A stretch of DNA of 64,000 bases from Rutidosis leptorrhynchoides (GCF_046630445.1 NC_092333.1:105199501-105263500), one strand, 5' to 3'. Shown: positions 12,960 to 23,848, counted from the first letter of the stretch. Program-made: numbers and translations. Notes: generated by a model not told the origin, from the letters alone.

Positions 12960-14150
12960 TTAACATCCAAAATAAACTATGGCGGTGTTATTTGTTCCGA
13001 CATTATTTGTTTTTTTAGTTATGTTATGCATTGGTCCATAGATTTTGCACTTCTTCGCGCTATGACCATTTCTTTTACACTTGTTGCAAAATGTTGTGCA
13101 GAACCCCAGGTGATGCTCTTCACATCTTTGGCATGGCTGTTTTTGGTTTTTGTTGCCGTTGTTGTTATTCAGATTGTTGTTGGGATTGTTATTGTTGCTG
13201 TTGTTGTTATTGTTGTTGGGACGGTTATTGTAGTTGTTGTTGGGACGTTTGTTGAAGTTGTTGTTGCGATTGATGTTGCGGTTATTGGGATAGTTATTGC
13301 GATTGTGGTTGTGATTGTTGTTGTTGTATTGGTGACTCTTGTCATTGGTTTCTTCCCACTTTCTCTTGACTTGTTTCATGTTAGCCTCTTCGGTCGCCTG
13401 CTCTTTAATCCTTCCTTCGATCTGGTTCACTAATTTGTGAGCCATTCTACTTGCCTTTTGTATGGAGGCGGGCTCGTGTGAACTCTCATCTTCTTGAATC
13501 CTTTCCGGTAACCCTTTTACAAATGCGTCGATCTTCTCTTCTTCGTCTTCGAATGTTCTGGGACACAATAGGCACAATTCTGTGAATCGTCGTTCGTACG
13601 TGGTGATATCGAAACCTTGCGTTCGTAATCCTCTAAGCTCTACCTTGAGCTTATTGACCTCGTTTCTGGGACGATACTGCTCGTTCATCAATTGCATGAA
13701 TGCTGACCACGGTAGTGCGTAAGCAGCATCTTGTCCTACCTGCTCGAGATAGGTATTCCACCATGTTAATGCCGTACCTGCGAAGGTATGCGTAGCGTAC
13801 TTTACTTTGTCTTCTTCAGTACATTTACTTATGGTAAACACCGATTCAACCTTCTCGGTCCACCGTTTCAATCCAATTGGACCCTCGGTTCCATCAAATT
13901 CCAAAGGTTTGCAGGCAGTGAATTCTTTGTAAGAACATCCTACACGATTTCTTTTGGAATTTGTTCCACTGCTAGAACCAGAGTTATTGTTGATATTTTG
14001 CATTGCGGCCTGGATTGCGGCTATGTTCGCAGCAAGGAAAACACGGAAGTCTTCCTCACTCATGTTCAAGTTCTGACGATCGTCGATGCCATTTCCTTCA
14101 AAAATAGCCAAAAGAATTGAGTTAATCATATAGAATTTAAGAGTAGTCAA
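12960..14150 (-). pseudogene. Element B Gag with poly-Asn linker
   Basis: Gag core motifs include GCSYKEFTACKPLEFDGTEG, ALTWWNTYL and YRPRNEVNKLK. A strongly Asn-rich linker (plus coordinates about 13140-13330) follows, then zinc knuckles CQRCEEHHLGFC and CNKCKRNGHSAKKC. A third knuckle is split by an in-frame TAA at 12960-12962 (FGC, stop, KPGHFSRNC), and the same frame continues into protease. The natural start is uncertain: Met at 14150 or at about 14063 (MSEEDF). Element C has the same architecture with a clear start. Confidence 0.88.
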
Positions 14151-14224
14151 TAGTATTTCGTAGCATAATATAAACTTATTTATAAAAGCTTTTTCTTCAT
14201 ATTAGCATTTTATAGTTTTAATTC

Positions 14225-14244
14225 GGGTAGTACCTACCCGTTAA
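14225..14244 (-). promoter_or_regulatory. Second (internal) polypurine-tract copy with hairpin, element B
   Basis: Fifteen bases at 14230-14244 are identical to the 3' polypurine tract next to the LTR. The flanking bases complete a perfect inverted repeat, GGGTAG-TAC-CTACCC. It lies in the leader, between the F-box segment and gag, and is conserved in element C. Confidence 0.65.
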
Positions 14245-14429
14245 GTTCATACTTAGCAGCTATTATACAATTCAACTACTACGATTCTATATGAAAAACT
14301 TATTACAATAATATTTCGCGTTCAAACTTATACAATATTTTACAAACTTACAATACCGCTATTATACATATAGGATGAAATATAGCACATAATAACTTTG
14401 CTACTCGGCAGCTATAAAGGCAATTCTAG

Positions 14430-15147
14430 TTAATACGCAAGTTGTTCAGCAAAAGAAATAAAGACACGTAATTCATAAGTCCAGAAACAAGTCATGCATT
14501 CAGGTTTTACTAAGACGACTTCCCATCCTTGATCTTGTGGAAAGTAACCGTTATGACCATTTGCTAGGCAGCATGTTGTAATGTCGTCAAAAGGATGAGG
14601 GTTTCGTAATGTCCAACAGTCCCGTAATAATCTAAAAACCTTGTTTCTCACCCCAACTACTGAATCCGTCACTTGTGGGAAGGTTTTATTTAAAAATTGT
14701 AATCCGATGTTCTTTTTCTCACTTTGGTAAGAAGCGAACATCACTAACCTGTAAGTATAACATGCTTCTTTATGTTGCATGTTAGAAGCTCTTTCTAACT
14801 CACAAAATCCTATGTTGGGATATGTTGAGTCAAAATAGGTTCTTAACCCGTAGCGTAAAATTGCATTTGGGTTCCTCGCATTTAACGCTTTAAAGAACAC
14901 GGCGTAACTTACGGTCTCCCCAATGTGATATACCCCACCTATCAAAGGAAAGCCTTTTATAAACTAAGGCATTTCTGGAAAGTCTTTCAAATGTTTGACA
15001 AGTTAATTTCGCCATAACTAAATGTGCTGGTGAATTCCGACCGACTCTAGACAAGATTTCCTCAATCATATCCTCTGGTAGGTCTTTTAAAATATTCAGT
15101 TGTCTACCCTTAACGTCCATTTTGTTTTTATACTGTAAAATAGACAA
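14430..15147 (-). pseudogene. Captured F-box protein gene in the leader of element B
   Basis: Two overlapping frames, 15147-14890 and 14945-14430, together make one protein of roughly 230 residues; a single frameshift lies near 14945-14960. The first part holds an F-box (ILKDLPEDMIEEILSRVG, then LVMAKLTCQTFERL and LVYKRLSF). The second has the downstream region of Arabidopsis At1g67623/At2g35280-like F-box proteins: a gly-rich link, NAILRYGLRTYF, a helical repeat-like stretch (HKEACYTYRLVMFA) and a C-terminal CxxC (PECMTCFWTYEL). Such proteins bind SKP1 in SCF ubiquitin ligases. It lies on the element's coding strand, between the acidic ORF and gag. Element C has homologous leader DNA on both sides but no F-box, so this is a gene capture by B's lineage or a loss from C's. 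No intron is evident. Confidence 0.8.
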
Positions 15148-15256
15148 GGATTAGATTCGTAAAAGATAATTAACAAACAATACAAGCAATTTTACATAGA
15201 ACATAAAAGTACAAGCACACTACAATACATATAATATACAACATGATTACAACCCT

Positions 15257-15895
15257 CTAATCTGAATCACTGGTTTCTTCTTCTTCGGACTTGGTTCGTT
15301 TTCCTAATTTTCTAGGGATATATGGTGTTCCTCTAATACGAGCCGTCGTTTTCCACAATGGTTTAGAAAAACCTGGTGGTTTAGAGGTTCCCGGGTTATT
15401 GTTACATTTTAGGAAATACGGATGTTGCCGATACATATAAAGTTCATCGGGGTTGGAATCAGGTTTCTCTATTTTTATACCTTTTCCCTTATTATTTTCT
15501 TTTGCTTTATTAAATTGGGTCGAGGTAATTTCTATAACATCATCGGAATCCTCATCGGGATCCGATTCATTGAAAAATTGGTAATCTTCCCAATATTTTG
15601 CTTCCTCGGCGGAAACACCATTGACCATTTTTAACTTTGGTCCGTTGGTTGAGGATTTTCTTTTATTTAATCGATTTACTGTAGGTATCAATATTTCTTC
15701 CTCCGGAACCTCTTCTTCTTCTTCCGGTTCCTCCTCTTCCGGTTCCTCCTCTTCTAGTTCCTCCTCTTCCGGTTCCTCCTCTTCCGGTTCCTCCTCTTCC
15801 GGTTCCTCTTCGGAAATTTGTGAATCTTCCCAAAATATATTCGACTCTTCATTATTATTAGGTGAGTCGATGGGATTTGTACTAGAGGTAGACAT
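15257..15895 (-). CDS. Accessory acidic ORF upstream of gag, element B (212 aa)
   Basis: An uninterrupted ORF on the element's coding strand, the first ORF after the 5' LTR. Residues about 28-70 are a Glu/Pro repeat (EEEPEEEEPEEEE) coded by a 15-bp tandem unit. The middle is Asp/Ser/Lys mixed, and the C-terminus is basic with KTTARIRGTPYIPRKLGKR before an acidic end. It is related to the element C ORF at 24045-24515: both have an NNIF/SNIF-x-EDSQI segment before the acidic repeat and a TARI-x-R basic tail. It stays open although this element's gag-pol has five stops. I do not recognise a family; an acidic region plus a possible nuclear localisation signal suggests a nucleic-acid or histone-binding role, which is inference. 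Confidence 0.65.
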   Translation of the reverse strand: MSTSSTNPIDSPNNNEESNIFWEDSQISEEEPEEEEPEEEEPEEEELEEEEPEEEEPEEEEEVPEEEILIPTVNRLNKRKSSTNGPKLKMVNGVSAEEAKYWEDYQFFNESDPDEDSDDVIEITSTQFNKAKENNKGKGIKIEKPDSNPDELYMYRQHPYFLKCNNNPGTSKPPGFSKPLWKTTARIRGTPYIPRKLGKRTKSEEEETSDSD

Positions 15896-16094
15896 CTATC
15901 ACACAATATCAAACACGTTAAGAGATTAATATATCACATAATATTTACATGTTAATAACATATAGTTTCCAACAAAAAAAATGTTAAGCAATCGTTTTTT
16001 AAGAAAAACACGGTCAAAGTCCAGACTCACTAATGCATCCTAACAAACTCGGTAAGACACACTAATGCAAAAATTCTGGTTCTCTAAGACCAAT

Positions 16095-16106
16095 GCTCTG
16101 ATACCA
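16095..16106 (-). promoter_or_regulatory. Primer binding site of element B (initiator Met tRNA type)
   Basis: The minus strand reads TGGTATCAGAGC two bases from the LTR edge at 16109. Confidence 0.92.
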
Positions 16107-16108
16107 AC

Positions 16109-16306
16109 TGAAATGTCTCATTTATATTGATTATAAACGTTCCATATTAATTGATTTCGTTGTGAGGTTTTGACCTCTATATGAGACGTTTTTCAAAGAC
16201 TGCATTCGTTTTTAAAACAAACCATAACCTTTATTTTATCGACAAGGTTAAAAAGTCACCACCTAGATTATCCAGAGATGATAATCTAACAATATAACAC
16301 TTACAC
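16109..16306 (-). repeat. 5' LTR of element B, left fragment
   Basis: Starts TGAAATGTCTC next to the PBS and is interrupted at 16306 by element C. It resumes at 27612. Joined, the LTR is about 3.5 kb with TG...CA ends. Confidence 0.88.
16302..16306. repeat. Left target-site duplication of element C (TACAC)
   Basis: TACAC directly precedes the C LTR and is repeated at 27612-27616 directly after it. This proves a single insertion event between them. Confidence 0.95.
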
Positions 16307-17402
16307 TGTCATAACCCGTCCTTAACCATAAGAACGAGTTAGATAACGTATGATTTCATTGCGAGGTATTGGCCTCTATATGTGACATTTTTAAAAGAAC
16401 AACTGCATTTATTTTACATTACAAACCATAACTCTTATTCTAATACAAGCTTTAGACAATAAAAAGATGATTATCGTTTAGCGATAATCTTAGACTTACA
16501 AACTTTACATGTGATGATAACAATACGATTTCTAGCATATTTTACATTACAATTCCTCGGATATGCAGTTTTATTTTTGACACAAATATGCATACTCAAG
16601 ATCTTGCTTAAATTCAACATGTCGCAGCGGAAGCTTCTAATTATCACCTGAGAATAGACATGTTTAAAACGTCAACATAAAGTTGGTGAGATATAGGTTT
16701 AATGCCGGCAGTAATATATATATATATAGACCACAAGATTTCATATATAAACGTTTTAATAAAAATATTCTAAGTGGTTGAGCACTTGGTAACCATACTT
16801 AACATTTAATCACGTCGCATATTCCCTTTATTATGAAATCTTACTACACCGTACCAAGTGTAGTCACAAAACGAAGTACTGTGCAACCGTTGAATACTGG
16901 TCGTCCAGTCCGGTTGGGGTTGTCAGGCCCGATAGATCTATCAACAGGATTCGCATTTACAATACCGCTGTAAATAATAGTTACCAAGCTACAGGGAAGT
17001 ATGCCAGTGGTACAACTCAACGTAGAATATATTTTTCAGTTACTTGTGTCCATATCGTAAAACATAAAATACATGTATTCTCATCCCGAAATATTTAGAG
17101 TTTAAAAGTGGGACTATATACTCACTTTCGTCTTGAAGATATGTAATTTTGACTTGGTCTCCGATTGATATCACGAACCTATCCATATATAATATATCAA
17201 TACCTTTTCTTTTTAAAACAATCGTCACATATATATACTTATTATACTTTTAATACTTTTAATAATTTCTTAGTCCGTAGTTAGCAGTCCGATGTTAGTA
17301 ATTCAATTTTAATGGTTCATTTTTAGGTGTTTAATAAACCCCCAATGAAATAAATAAAACCCCCATCGTATATGTATTGGTCGAGATTAATCTTGACCCA
17401 TG

Positions 17403-17472
17403 GTACCGGTGTTGTCAAATGACGTGTTGCGTACATAAAGTACCGGTGTTGTCAAATGACGTGTTGCGTACA
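17403..17472. repeat. Two-copy 33-bp tandem repeat in LTR C
   Basis: Units at 17403-17435 and 17440-17472 (core TGTCAAATGACGTGTTGCGT), identical and 37 bp apart; the other LTR has the same pair at 25800-25869. TGACGT is a bZIP-type core, but any function is speculative. Confidence 0.85.
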
Positions 17473-18654
17473 ATCATGGGATCTTATGATTAATCTTCTC
17501 GTATTGTTTACGGGTGATCCTGAACCATATAAAATTAAATTATGAGTACATATATATAAAATATCATGTTATTTTAGAAAGATGTGATTTTTTTAATTTT
17601 CTCCAATTATTTTCGTAGCTAAACTAGTCTTAGATATCCGATCTCGTTTTGGTCATAGTTTCTTCGTTACAACTCCGTTTTCGTTGGTTCAACTTGCCAC
17701 TTCCTTGGATCGAGTCCCTCTTTAAGAATATGAATTGTAAATACCTTAGTTTGTATTCAAAATCACAGGTAATAGGTCAAACTTTAGTGAAACTTATGAA
17801 GTTAATCATTTTTGTTACAAAAATATCATTTAATGACCATTTTTCTAAAAATACTTATACTTTGAATTAAATCATGAAATTTTTATGTGTTAACATATTC
17901 ATAAGAAATATCATTTTTCCAAAATATAAACCTCCAATTCAAAGTTCAAGATGGTTTTTAATTATCCAACCCAAAACAGCCCCCGGTTACACTCCGACGT
18001 CGTAAATTCAGTTTTTAAGGTGTTCTTTGAAAAACCAAGTTATACCTTGTTAAATTAGCATATATTTATGTTATATTACAGGTTTTGAAGTATTTTAAAA
18101 GTTAAGTGAGAAGGATCTATTTAGTTTGCAAACAAGTTTGAAAACATTCAAACTATGTTCTTGTTGTTAAAATTTTATACCATAAAATAAGATAGCTATA
18201 TATATATGAATCGAATAAGGTTATGAACAAAGTTACTACCTCCAGTTACTTGGACAAGATTGCTGTAAAAGAGGAGTAAGAACCTAGAACCAAAAGGGTG
18301 ATGGAATTGGATGAAAGATTGGAAGTAAGTTTGTGTTCTTGAAAAGGATTCTTGAAGTGTTTTTGTAAAGGTTTTCTTATGGTGTTTAAGGCTTGTTTCT
18401 TTGGCTAGATCTTCATAGTTTCTTGCTGAATGATTATGGAGTTTAAGGCTCTTGAGAGTGTGTGTGTTTTTAGCTAAAGATTTGAAGTAAAAGTGAATCA
18501 AAAATGGAGTATAAATGGTGGTGTAAAAGGTGTATAAGTTTGTAATTTTGTGAAAAAATCTTTTAATCATGTGAAATTGTCATACTAGATAACAAAAGTA
18601 GTTACCTTATACATAAGGCATTGAACAAGGGCTGGTTGGTGGTGATTTGATGTG

Positions 18655-18710
18655 TATATACCAATAGTAAATACGTATAGAGGTTAGGTATGATACGAGT
18701 ACATGTACTC
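18655..18710 (-). promoter_or_regulatory. Putative core promoter of LTR C: palindrome plus TATA box
   Basis: On the minus strand the palindrome GAGTACATGTACTC (18697-18710) precedes CTATTGG (inverted CCAAT) and TATATA (18655-18660). The TATTGGTATATACACAT block is conserved in LTR B at 8561-8579 and 29969-29987 and in the other C LTR (27054-27059), which supports function. If used, U3 is about 0.55 kb and R-U5 about 2.3 kb. Confidence 0.55.
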
Positions 18711-19199
18711 TAGATATACGTATAGAAATCTTGTGAAAAATGGAATGAGAATTCAAATATAGCTATCTTTTGTGAATATACTTATATTGTTTTATGTATT
18801 TAAGTCCTTAAAAGTGATTAAATACATTACTTATACGATATATGTATAAACATTATAGGTCATAAGTATTTATGTCAAATAACGTTACGTATGGTTATCG
18901 TTTTGAAAACTTAGGTTAGTAGTTTCAAAATATACTTGTAACTTATTGTTATTAATACAAAATGAGGTATTAAAACATTCTTAGATCATGTTAAATATGT
19001 ATATATACATATATATACACAAACGTATAATTATCATATGTTATATAGTTCGTGATATCATCGGTCAAACGTTGTGTAAAACTCTTTTCGAAGGCATAAG
19101 TCTCAAAAATTTGGATTGCTTATCATGTTGGTAAGGTTTAATTTATGTAAATATTAATCTTATAAGTATAGAACGATCGAAAAAGTGCGGGTCATTACA

Positions 19200-19214
19200 G
19201 TACCTACCCGTTAA
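19200..19214 (-). promoter_or_regulatory. 3' polypurine tract of element C
   Basis: TTAACGGGTAGGTAC on the minus strand, abutting the 3' LTR; identical to B's. Confidence 0.85.
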
Positions 19215-19246
19215 ATAAATTTCGTCCCGAAATTTTAAGATTGTAC

Positions 19247-20395
19247 CTATTTTGCGTCATCGAGAAACAAGTGTGGATACTTTTGTTTCATCTGATCCTC
19301 CCATTCCCAAGTAAACTCGGGACCTCTTCGAGCATTCCAACGTACCTTAACGATCGGTATGTTGCTCTGCTTGAGCTGTTTAACTTCACGGTCCATGATT
19401 TCGATTGGTTCTTCGATGAATTGTAGTTTTTCGTCGACATGGATTTCTTCAAGAGGAATGGTGAGGTCTTCCTTTGCAAGACACTTCTTAAGGTTCGAGA
19501 CGTGAAAGGTATTATGTACTCCGGCGAGTTGTTGCGGTAACTCGAGTCGATAAGCTACCGGTCCAATGCGTTCGATAATCTTGAACGGGCCTACATATCT
19601 TGGGTTTAGTTTACCCCTTTTTCCAAAACGTATTACACCTTTCCATGGTGACACCTTTAACATAACCATGTCACCGATTTGAAACTCCAATGGTTTCCTT
19701 CGAACATCGGCGTAGCTCTTTTGGCGACTACGTGCTGTTTTCAATCTCTCCTTGATTTGTACTATCTTCTCAGTCGTTTCGTGTATGATCTCGGGACCAG
19801 TTAATTGTCGATATCCTACTTCATTCCAACAGATAGGAGATCTACACTTCCTTCCATACAATGCTTCGAATGGTGCAGCTTTAATGCTCGCATGATAACT
19901 ATTATTATACGAGAATTCTGCTAACGGTAAATACTTATCCCATCCGTTTCCAAAATCGATCACACATGCCCTGAGCATGTCTTCAAGAGTCTGAATTGTT
20001 CTTTCACTTTTCCCGTCGGTTTGCGGATGATATGCGGTGCTCATATCCAAACGAGTTCCTAGGGCCTCTTGTAGTGATTGCCAGAACTTTGAGGTAAATC
20101 TACTATCACGATCAGATATAATGGAAATAGGTATTCCATGCCTTGAAACAATTTCCTTTATATACAATCGTAATAGTTTCTCCATTCTATCCGTTTCCTT
20201 TATAGGCAAGAAATGTGCAGACTTGGTGAGACGATCAACAATCACCCAAATGGTGTCGTATCCCCAGGCAGTCTTTGGTAACTTCGTGATGAAATCCATG
20301 GTAATACCATCCCATTTCCATTCTGGGATTTCTGGTTGTTGAAGTAACCTGACGGCTTCTGGTGTTCTGCTTTGACCTTGGAACAAGTTAAACAC
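19247..20395 (-). CDS. Element C integrase catalytic core and chromodomain (downstream frame)
   Basis: This frame carries the rest of integrase after the 1-bp deletion near 20346. The DDE core is visible ([54 protein letters not shown], with the Glu in KSERT). A C-terminal GPY/F-like segment follows ([21 protein letters not shown]) and then a chromodomain-like end ([25 protein letters not shown]) to a stop at 19247. Integrase joins the cDNA to host DNA; the chromodomain is thought to guide insertion to heterochromatin. The first 15 or so residues of this frame are out of register with the family, so the true protein is fused to the upstream gag-pol. Confidence 0.95.
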   Translation of the reverse strand: MFNLFQGQSRTPEAVRLLQQPEIPEWKWDGITMDFITKLPKTAWGYDTIWVIVDRLTKSAHFLPIKETDRMEKLLRLYIKEIVSRHGIPISIISDRDSRFTSKFWQSLQEALGTRLDMSTAYHPQTDGKSERTIQTLEDMLRACVIDFGNGWDKYLPLAEFSYNNSYHASIKAAPFEALYGRKCRSPICWNEVGYRQLTGPEIIHETTEKIVQIKERLKTARSRQKSYADVRRKPLEFQIGDMVMLKVSPWKGVIRFGKRGKLNPRYVGPFKIIERIGPVAYRLELPQQLAGVHNTFHVSNLKKCLAKEDLTIPLEEIHVDEKLQFIEEPIEIMDREVKQLKQSNIPIVKVRWNARRGPEFTWEWEDQMKQKYPHLFLDDAK

Positions 20396-23300
20396 TCCCC
20401 AACATATGTTGCAACGTCTGTCTTTAAATTAGGCCACCAATAACGTGTCTTAAGATCTTGGTACATCTTTCCAACTCCAGGATGTATCGAGTATCTTGTC
20501 TTATGTGCCTCATTCAATATCAACTTCCTTAATCCACCCAACTTCGGTACCCAAATACGATTTGCAAAATATCGAATTCCGTCTTCCTGTATAACGAGTT
20601 GCTTCTCATACTTCTTCATTGTTTCATTTCCTATGTTTTCTTTAGTAAGTGCTTCTCGTTGAACTTCTTTAATTTGTGAGTTGAGATTCATGCGAATTTT
20701 TATGTTCATCGCTCGTACTCGAATTGGTTCTCGTTCCTTTCTGCTTAGAGCGTCGGCCACCACGTTCGCTTTCCCGGGATGATAACGAATTTCACAATCA
20801 TAGTCGTTTATCAGTTCGACCCACCAACGTTGCCTCATGTTCAATTGTTTCTGATCAAAAATGTGTTGAAGGCTTTTATGATCAGTAAACACAGTGCATT
20901 TAACCCCATATAAGTAGTGTCTCCATATCTTCAATGCAAACACGACTGCTCCCAGTTCTAGATCATGCGTCGTATAATTCCGCTCGTGAATCTTCAATTG
21001 TCGAGATGCGTATGCAATAACTTTCTTTCGTTGCATAAGAACACAACCAAAACCTTGTCGCGAAGCGTCACAATATATTTCAAAATCATCGTTCCCTTCA
21101 GGTAACGATAAAATAGGTGGCGTAGTTAACTTCTTCTTTAGTAATTGAAATGCGTTCTCCTGCTCCGAGGTCCATTCGTATTTCTTCCCTTTTTGCGTTA
21201 ATGCTGTCAACGGTTTAGCTATTCGGGAAAAATCTTGAATAAACCTTCTATAATAACCGGCTAAACCCAAAAATTGGCATATCTGCATTGGTGTTTTAGG
21301 AGTCTCCCATTTTTCAATGGCCTCAATTTTAGCTGGATCAACCTGAATTCCTTTGCTACTAACAACGTGGCCAAGAAATTGCACTTCTTTCAACCAAAAA
21401 GCACACTTAGAAAATTTAGCATATAGCTGTTCTTTTCTCAACAACTCTAATATCAACCTTAAATGCTGCTCATGCTCTTGCTCACTCTTGGAATAGATAA
21501 GAATGTCATCAATGAAAACAATAACAAACTTATCTAAATATGGACTACAAACTCGATTCATGAGGTCCATGAATACAGCTGGCGCATTCGTCAATCCAAA
21601 CGGCATGACCAAAAATTCGTAATGACCGTAACGTGTCCGAAAAGCAGTTTTCGGTATATCTTCTTCTTTGACGCGTAATTGATGATAGCCCGATCTTAGG
21701 TCAATTTTCGAGTACACACATGATCCTTGGAGTTGATCAAATAAGTCGTCAATTCTCGGTAGTGGATACCGATTCTTGATAGTTAACTTATTTAATTCAC
21801 GATAATCTATACACATCCTAAAAGATCCATCTTTCTTCTTAACAAACAAAATTGGAGCTCCCCACGGTGAAGTGCTTGGTCGTATGAATCCACGGTCTAG
21901 TAATTCTTTTAACTGACTTTGAAGTTCTTTTAATTCGGACGGTGCAAGTCTATATGGAGCACGAGCCACTGGTGCAGCTCCTGGTACTAAATCTATTTGA
22001 AATTCTACAGATCTAAATGGAGGTAATCTCGGCAACTCTTCCGGAAAAACTTCAGGAAAATCTCTTGCCACAGGCACGTCGTTGATGCACTTCCCTTTTT
22101 CTTTCTTTTCGACTTTATTAACATGTGCTAGAATAGCATAACATCCCTTTTCTAAACACTTCTTGGCTTTCAAACAGCTAATGAGTTTTAGCTTTGAGTT
22201 ACCCTTCTCTCCATAAATCATCACCGGCATTTTATCCTTACAAGGAATGCGAATTGCCTTCTTGGCACACACAACTTCAGCTCCTACTTTGGACATCCAG
22301 TCCATGCCGACTATTACATCAAAACTTCCTAATTCTACGGGTATCAAGTCAATTTTAAACGTTTCACCGGCTAAATTTATTTTACAATCACGACAAATTT
22401 TATCGGCTTTAATTAGTTTACCATTAGCTAACTCAATCATGTACTTAGCATCTAGAGGTAATGATGAACAATTCAATTTAGCGTGAAAGTCTCTACACAC
22501 GTAACTTCTATCAGCACCAGTATCAAATATAATAGATGCGGATAAGTTATTAATGGTAAACGTACCCGTAACAAGCTCCGGGTCTTCACACGCCTCTCTA
22601 GCATTAATAACAAATGCTCTTCCTCGTGCAGATCCATTATTCTTCTCTGGATTCGGACACTGGCTCTTATAATGACCCTGTTTTCCACACCCATAACAAG
22701 TAATGGTAGCCAAAGCAGTTCTATTTGCATTGGTGGCAGGAGTCTTGATACCATTTGTATTTGTAACGAGAGCCCTACAATCTTCAGCAAGATGACCCTT
22801 TCGATTACATTTGTTGCATACCACATTACAGTAACCAGAGTGATGTTTGTGGCATCGGTTACATAAAGGATTTTGTCCTTTATAACCAAAGCTTAAACCA
22901 CTACCCGCACCTTGCGTGATTTCTTGTTTCTTAAAAGATTGTTGTTGGTTACCTCGATCATAATTTCCATTCCACTTTCTTTTGTTACCTGATACCTTCA
23001 CATCAGTATTGGATACTTTCTTATCCATGATGACCTGATCCATTAGCTCGTTTGCCATGGTTATAGCTTCATGAATTGTCTTAGGTTTCGATGCTGTAAC
23101 ATTTGCCTTGACCTTTTTGGGCAAACCATCTTTGTACATTTCAATCTTCCGTTCTTCGGTTGGAACCAATTCCGGACATAGCAAAACTAATTCCATGAAT
23201 CGCTGATTGTAGTTGGTGATTTCAGTACCAACAACCTTCAGACTCCGTAATTCATCTTCCAACTTCCTAACCTCGTTCCTTGGACAATATTCGTTGATTA

Positions 23301-23676
23301 ACATTGTTTTGAATTCTTCCCATGGAGTATCATAAGCTACATCTCCTCCTACAGCCTTCACATAATTTTTCCACCACGTGAGTGCACTATCTTGTAAAGT
23401 GCACGATGCATACTTGGTCATGTCCTTTTCAACACAACCACTGATTTTAAACACAGTCTCCATCTTTTCTATCCACCGGGTTAAACCGATCGGTCCTTCT
23501 GTTCCACTGAATGATGAGGGCTTGCAAGCTTGAAAAGTTTTGTAAGTGCACCCCACACGAGGATTTGGGTTAACTGCAGCACCTCTTGCAGCCTCGACCC
23601 ATAACATTCTGTCGTTCACTCGCTGATTGATGAGTTCCTGGATTTCTTGTTCCGTCATTCGGTTCAATCGCGCCAT
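20346..23676 (-). CDS. Element C Gag-Pol polyprotein (Gag, PR, RT, RNase H, integrase N-terminus)
   Basis: Starts at [20 protein letters not shown]. Gag core is at about residues 43-170. Zinc knuckles are at 272-283 ([12 protein letters not shown]), 287-300 ([14 protein letters not shown]) and 327-340 ([14 protein letters not shown]). Protease has [10 protein letters not shown] near 385. RT follows ([28 protein letters not shown]), then RNase H ([23 protein letters not shown]) and the integrase HHCC finger ([20 protein letters not shown]). The frame fails after KAEHQKPSG because one base is missing relative to element B (GGTTACTT against GGTCTACTT on the minus strand); it then runs out of register to 20242. 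Otherwise it is open for more than 1100 codons as a single Gag-Pol frame, so this copy is nearly competent by sequence. Confidence 0.96.
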
Positions 23677-23828
23677 ATTCTTCTATAAGAATGAAAAGAA
23701 AATAATTATTCACATGGAATATTATAGATGTAGTGTATATTTACAGTACATTATAGCTTATTAATAATATGAACCAGGTATTATTATAAAAGCCTTTTCT
23801 TCTTATTAGCGTTTTATAATTATATCTA

Positions 23829-23848
23829 GGGTAGTACCTACCCGTTAA
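23829..23848 (-). promoter_or_regulatory. Second (internal) polypurine-tract copy with hairpin, element C
   Basis: The 15-mer at 23834-23848 is identical to the 3' polypurine tract. With flanking bases it forms GGGTAG-TAC-CTACCC. It sits about 150 bp upstream of the gag start, in the same place as in element B. Confidence 0.65.

Larger units (their letters stand above)
16307..19199 (-). repeat. 3' LTR of element C, 2893 bp
   Basis: TGTCATAACCC at left to GGGTCATTACA at 19199. Matches 24704-27611. Contains a TATATA box on the minus strand (18655-18660), a 14-bp palindrome upstream of it (18697-18710) and a two-copy 33-bp tandem repeat (17403-17472). Small ORFs inside (17040-17228, 18196-18570) recur in the other LTR simply because the LTRs are identical. 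Confidence 0.97.

Noticed and set aside
12948..13433. Plus-strand Val/Ile- and Cys-rich ORFs that look like membrane proteins
   Set aside because: They are the antisense of the poly-Asn region of element B Gag.
15621..15929. Plus-strand Ser/Gly-repeat ORF, and its counterpart at 24007-24564
   Set aside because: Antisense of the acidic Glu-rich accessory ORFs; the sense strand agrees with the element's coding direction.
18196..18570. 124-codon ORF in both LTRs of C, downstream of the TATA box
   Set aside because: Present twice only because LTRs are duplicates. The matching region of LTR B has a different frame structure, so coding is not supported.
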